Shown: piece after piece, positions 6,102-7,538 of the stretch
Numbering within the stretch: the first letter of the stretch is position 1
Layout of the letters: the number at the start of each line of letters is the position of its first letter
Origin: Thermoplasmata archaeon
Lineage (GTDB): Archaea; Thermoplasmatota; E2; DHVEG-1; B8-G13
Assembly: GCA_003649745.1 (NCBI GenBank)
Contig: QMST01000021.1
Location: 1 to 7,538, forward strand
Direction: 5' to 3'
Length of the DNA stretch: 7,538 nucleotides
Made by a program: the position numbers and the translations under genes
The notes under the pieces: model-generated
What the model saw: only the letters and a program-made list of their open reading frames with translations
Told to the model about the DNA's origin: nothing
Database searches by the model: none

Positions 6102-7538
6102 CTAAGAATGTCTGCCATTGATTATATCTCTCAAGGGGATATATGCTAGTAAAACCGCAATGTAGATCCAGACAAGGAGTCCAGGTATTGTTGGTGGCGT
6201 GTGAAATATGGATAGGTTTATCCCAGCTATTATTAACACCGCGACAATAACACCAGTTAAGGCTTCTCCAGCTATCAGTCCAGCTGTTAGCAGTAACCCT
6301 GTTCTAATGGCTTTTTCCTTGGGTTCTAATGCTGTTTTTTTGATGGCAAGCTCCCAATCACTTATTTCTTCCTCATTAGTGTTTCCATATTTTTTCTTTA
6401 AAAACCTATCAGTAGCGTATCTTATACAGCCACCTGCGAATATTGGTACAGAAAGAGTAAAGGGGAGATATATTCCAATTGCTACTGGTAACACTGGTAG
6501 GTTGAGAAGTATTAGCACCAGGGCTAGTATTGCTCCGGCTAATACATATGGCCAGAGCATCTGGCCACCAAGTATGCCTCTAACTATGCCGGCCATTAGA
6601 TATGCCTGTGGCGCTGGTAGAGCTCTACTGCCTATTTCAAAAGCCTGATGAAGTACTCCTATGACAATTCCGATCACTGCAGATATGGCTATTACACCAA
6701 AGGTCATAGCAATTTGTAGTCTCCTGGGTGTTGCACCGATCATGTGACCCGATGCCATAGCCTGTAGTAGATCACCGGAGATAGAACCACCGATGCATAT
6801 CACCGCTGATATGAATATTACGATAGCCATGCCTGCTGCGCCTGTTGCGCCAAAGCCGAGCATGATGAGGCTAACAATCAAAAGCACAGCGACGGTGACA
6901 CCAGATATTGGGCAGTTGGATGAACCTACTAAACCAGTTAGATAACCAGCTAATGCGCTAGCGATAAATGCAAAAACCACTGTGATAACAGCCATTATAA
7001 GAGATATACCAATAGTGTTTGACAGCCAAATATAGAGGAGAAAAATAGGTATAACCATTAGAACAATGAGGATAAAAACAAGTTTGTAACTCAGATCTTG
7101 TTCTGTTCTTTTTTTATTTTTTACACTGCCGCCTTTGATTCCAATGATTGCTTCTTTTACGCTTTCAACAAGATTGTTTCTTATAGACCAGATAGCCCAG
7201 AGGCCTCCTACAAGCATTGCTCCAACGCCGATGTATCTAACTTGTTCACCCCATACTGTGTAAAAACCACCTAGTGATGGACCTAGAGCAGCATATTCCT
7301 CAAGGGGTGGTGGTAAACCACCGACTAGTACTATAAGAGGCACTATTATAGCCCATCCTAATAGACCACCTACTAGAACAAAAGAGGATATCTCAGGGCC
7401 AATTATCCAACCCACGCCGAGAAGTGCTGGTGACGTTGTAACACCGCCATACACCCATCCCTCTCTTATTTTGCCACCAATGAGGTATTTCCCAATGTTT
7501 CCAATATACTCTATTGTTCCACTGAATATTTTCAATGC
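6102..7538 (-). CDS. OPT-family oligopeptide transporter, C-terminal part (N-terminus outside the window)
   Basis: Polytopic membrane protein of the OPT superfamily, which imports oligopeptides (or, in the YSL branch, metal chelates), normally driven by protons. 478 codons are visible and the frame stays open at the right edge. A TTG at 7535 is the first possible start codon, but the preceding GCA is in frame and archaeal OPT proteins are usually around 600 residues, so over 100 residues are probably missing. Family features, counting from the right edge, are NCPISG near 208-213, GGSISGDLLQAMASGHMIGA near 250-269 followed by TPRRLQ, GGCIRYATDRF near 369-379, and GLIAGEALTGVI near 420-431. Ten or so hydrophobic helices are separated by charged loops at about 133-148 and 380-412. 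The last segment ends in RDIINGRHS facing a polar side. A DUF3160 lipoprotein lies 66 bp downstream, compatible with joint use in peptide uptake. The substrate is unknown. Confidence 0.92.
   Translation of the reverse strand, partial: ALKIFSGTIEYIGNIGKYLIGGKIREGWVYGGVTTSPALLGVGWIIGPEISSFVLVGGLLGWAIIVPLIVLVGGLPPPLEEYAALGPSLGGFYTVWGEQVRYIGVGAMLVGGLWAIWSIRNNLVESVKEAIIGIKGGSVKNKKRTEQDLSYKLVFILIVLMVIPIFLLYIWLSNTIGISLIMAVITVVFAFIASALAGYLTGLVGSSNCPISGVTVAVLLIVSLIMLGFGATGAAGMAIVIFISAVICIGGSISGDLLQAMASGHMIGATPRRLQIAMTFGVIAISAVIGIVIGVLHQAFEIGSRALPAPQAYLMAGIVRGILGGQMLWPYVLAGAILALVLILLNLPVLPVAIGIYLPFTLSVPIFAGGCIRYATDRFLKKKYGNTNEEEISDWELAIKKTALEPKEKAIRTGLLLTAGLIAGEALTGVIVAVLIIAGINLSIFHTPPTIPGLLVWIYIAVLLAYIPLRDIINGRHS

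Noticed and set aside
6208..6648. 146-codon plus-strand ORF inside the OPT gene
   Set aside because: It is a shadow frame; the minus-strand reading has clear OPT motifs.
1..7538. CRISPR array, toxin-antitoxin, defence island or intact insertion sequence
   Set aside because: I saw no regularly spaced repeats, no intact transposase and no defence-type domains in any convincing frame.

Overview
The window comes from an archaeon, probably a moderately AT-rich euryarchaeon. The evidence is an archaeal FEN-1 with a C-terminal PCNA-binding tail, archaeal TATA boxes about 25-30 nt before start codons (leaderless mRNAs), a tRNA gene without an encoded CCA, an archaeal-type lipoprotein of the DUF3160 family and an OPT-family peptide transporter. 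Peptide-using Thermoplasmatota (the Aciduliprofundum/DHVE2 type) would fit, but that placement is inference from gene content.

Layout, left to right. Bases 1-567 (minus) hold the N-terminal 189 residues of ornithine carbamoyltransferase (argF), cut by the window edge. A compact 86-bp divergent promoter region separates it from fen (654-1682, plus), a complete flap endonuclease with every catalytic acid in place. Between fen and the next gene lies a short decayed minus-strand piece of a DDE transposase (about 1683-1832). Then come a MATE-family multidrug/cation antiporter (1858-3255, minus), a 300-nt upstream stretch with a perfect TATA box and overlapping short ORFs but no recognisable gene, a tRNA-Gly(CCC) gene (3626-3697, minus), a large secreted lipoprotein of unknown function (DUF3160; 3768-6035, minus), and the C-terminal 478 codons of an OPT-family oligopeptide transporter (6102 to beyond 7538, minus).

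How the genes fit together. argF (arginine metabolism) and fen (DNA replication/repair) look like ordinary chromosomal genes with back-to-back leaderless promoters. The DUF3160 lipoprotein lies directly downstream of the OPT transporter on the same strand, with its own TATA box. The pair suggests, without proving, a role in handling peptides at the cell surface. The MATE gene stands apart: it looks richer in G+C, has a Shine-Dalgarno sequence and a long leader where its neighbours look leaderless, and its 3' end touches a transposase remnant. It may therefore have arrived by transfer. No CRISPR array, intact mobile element or defence system is visible, and I see no convincing new multi-gene system.
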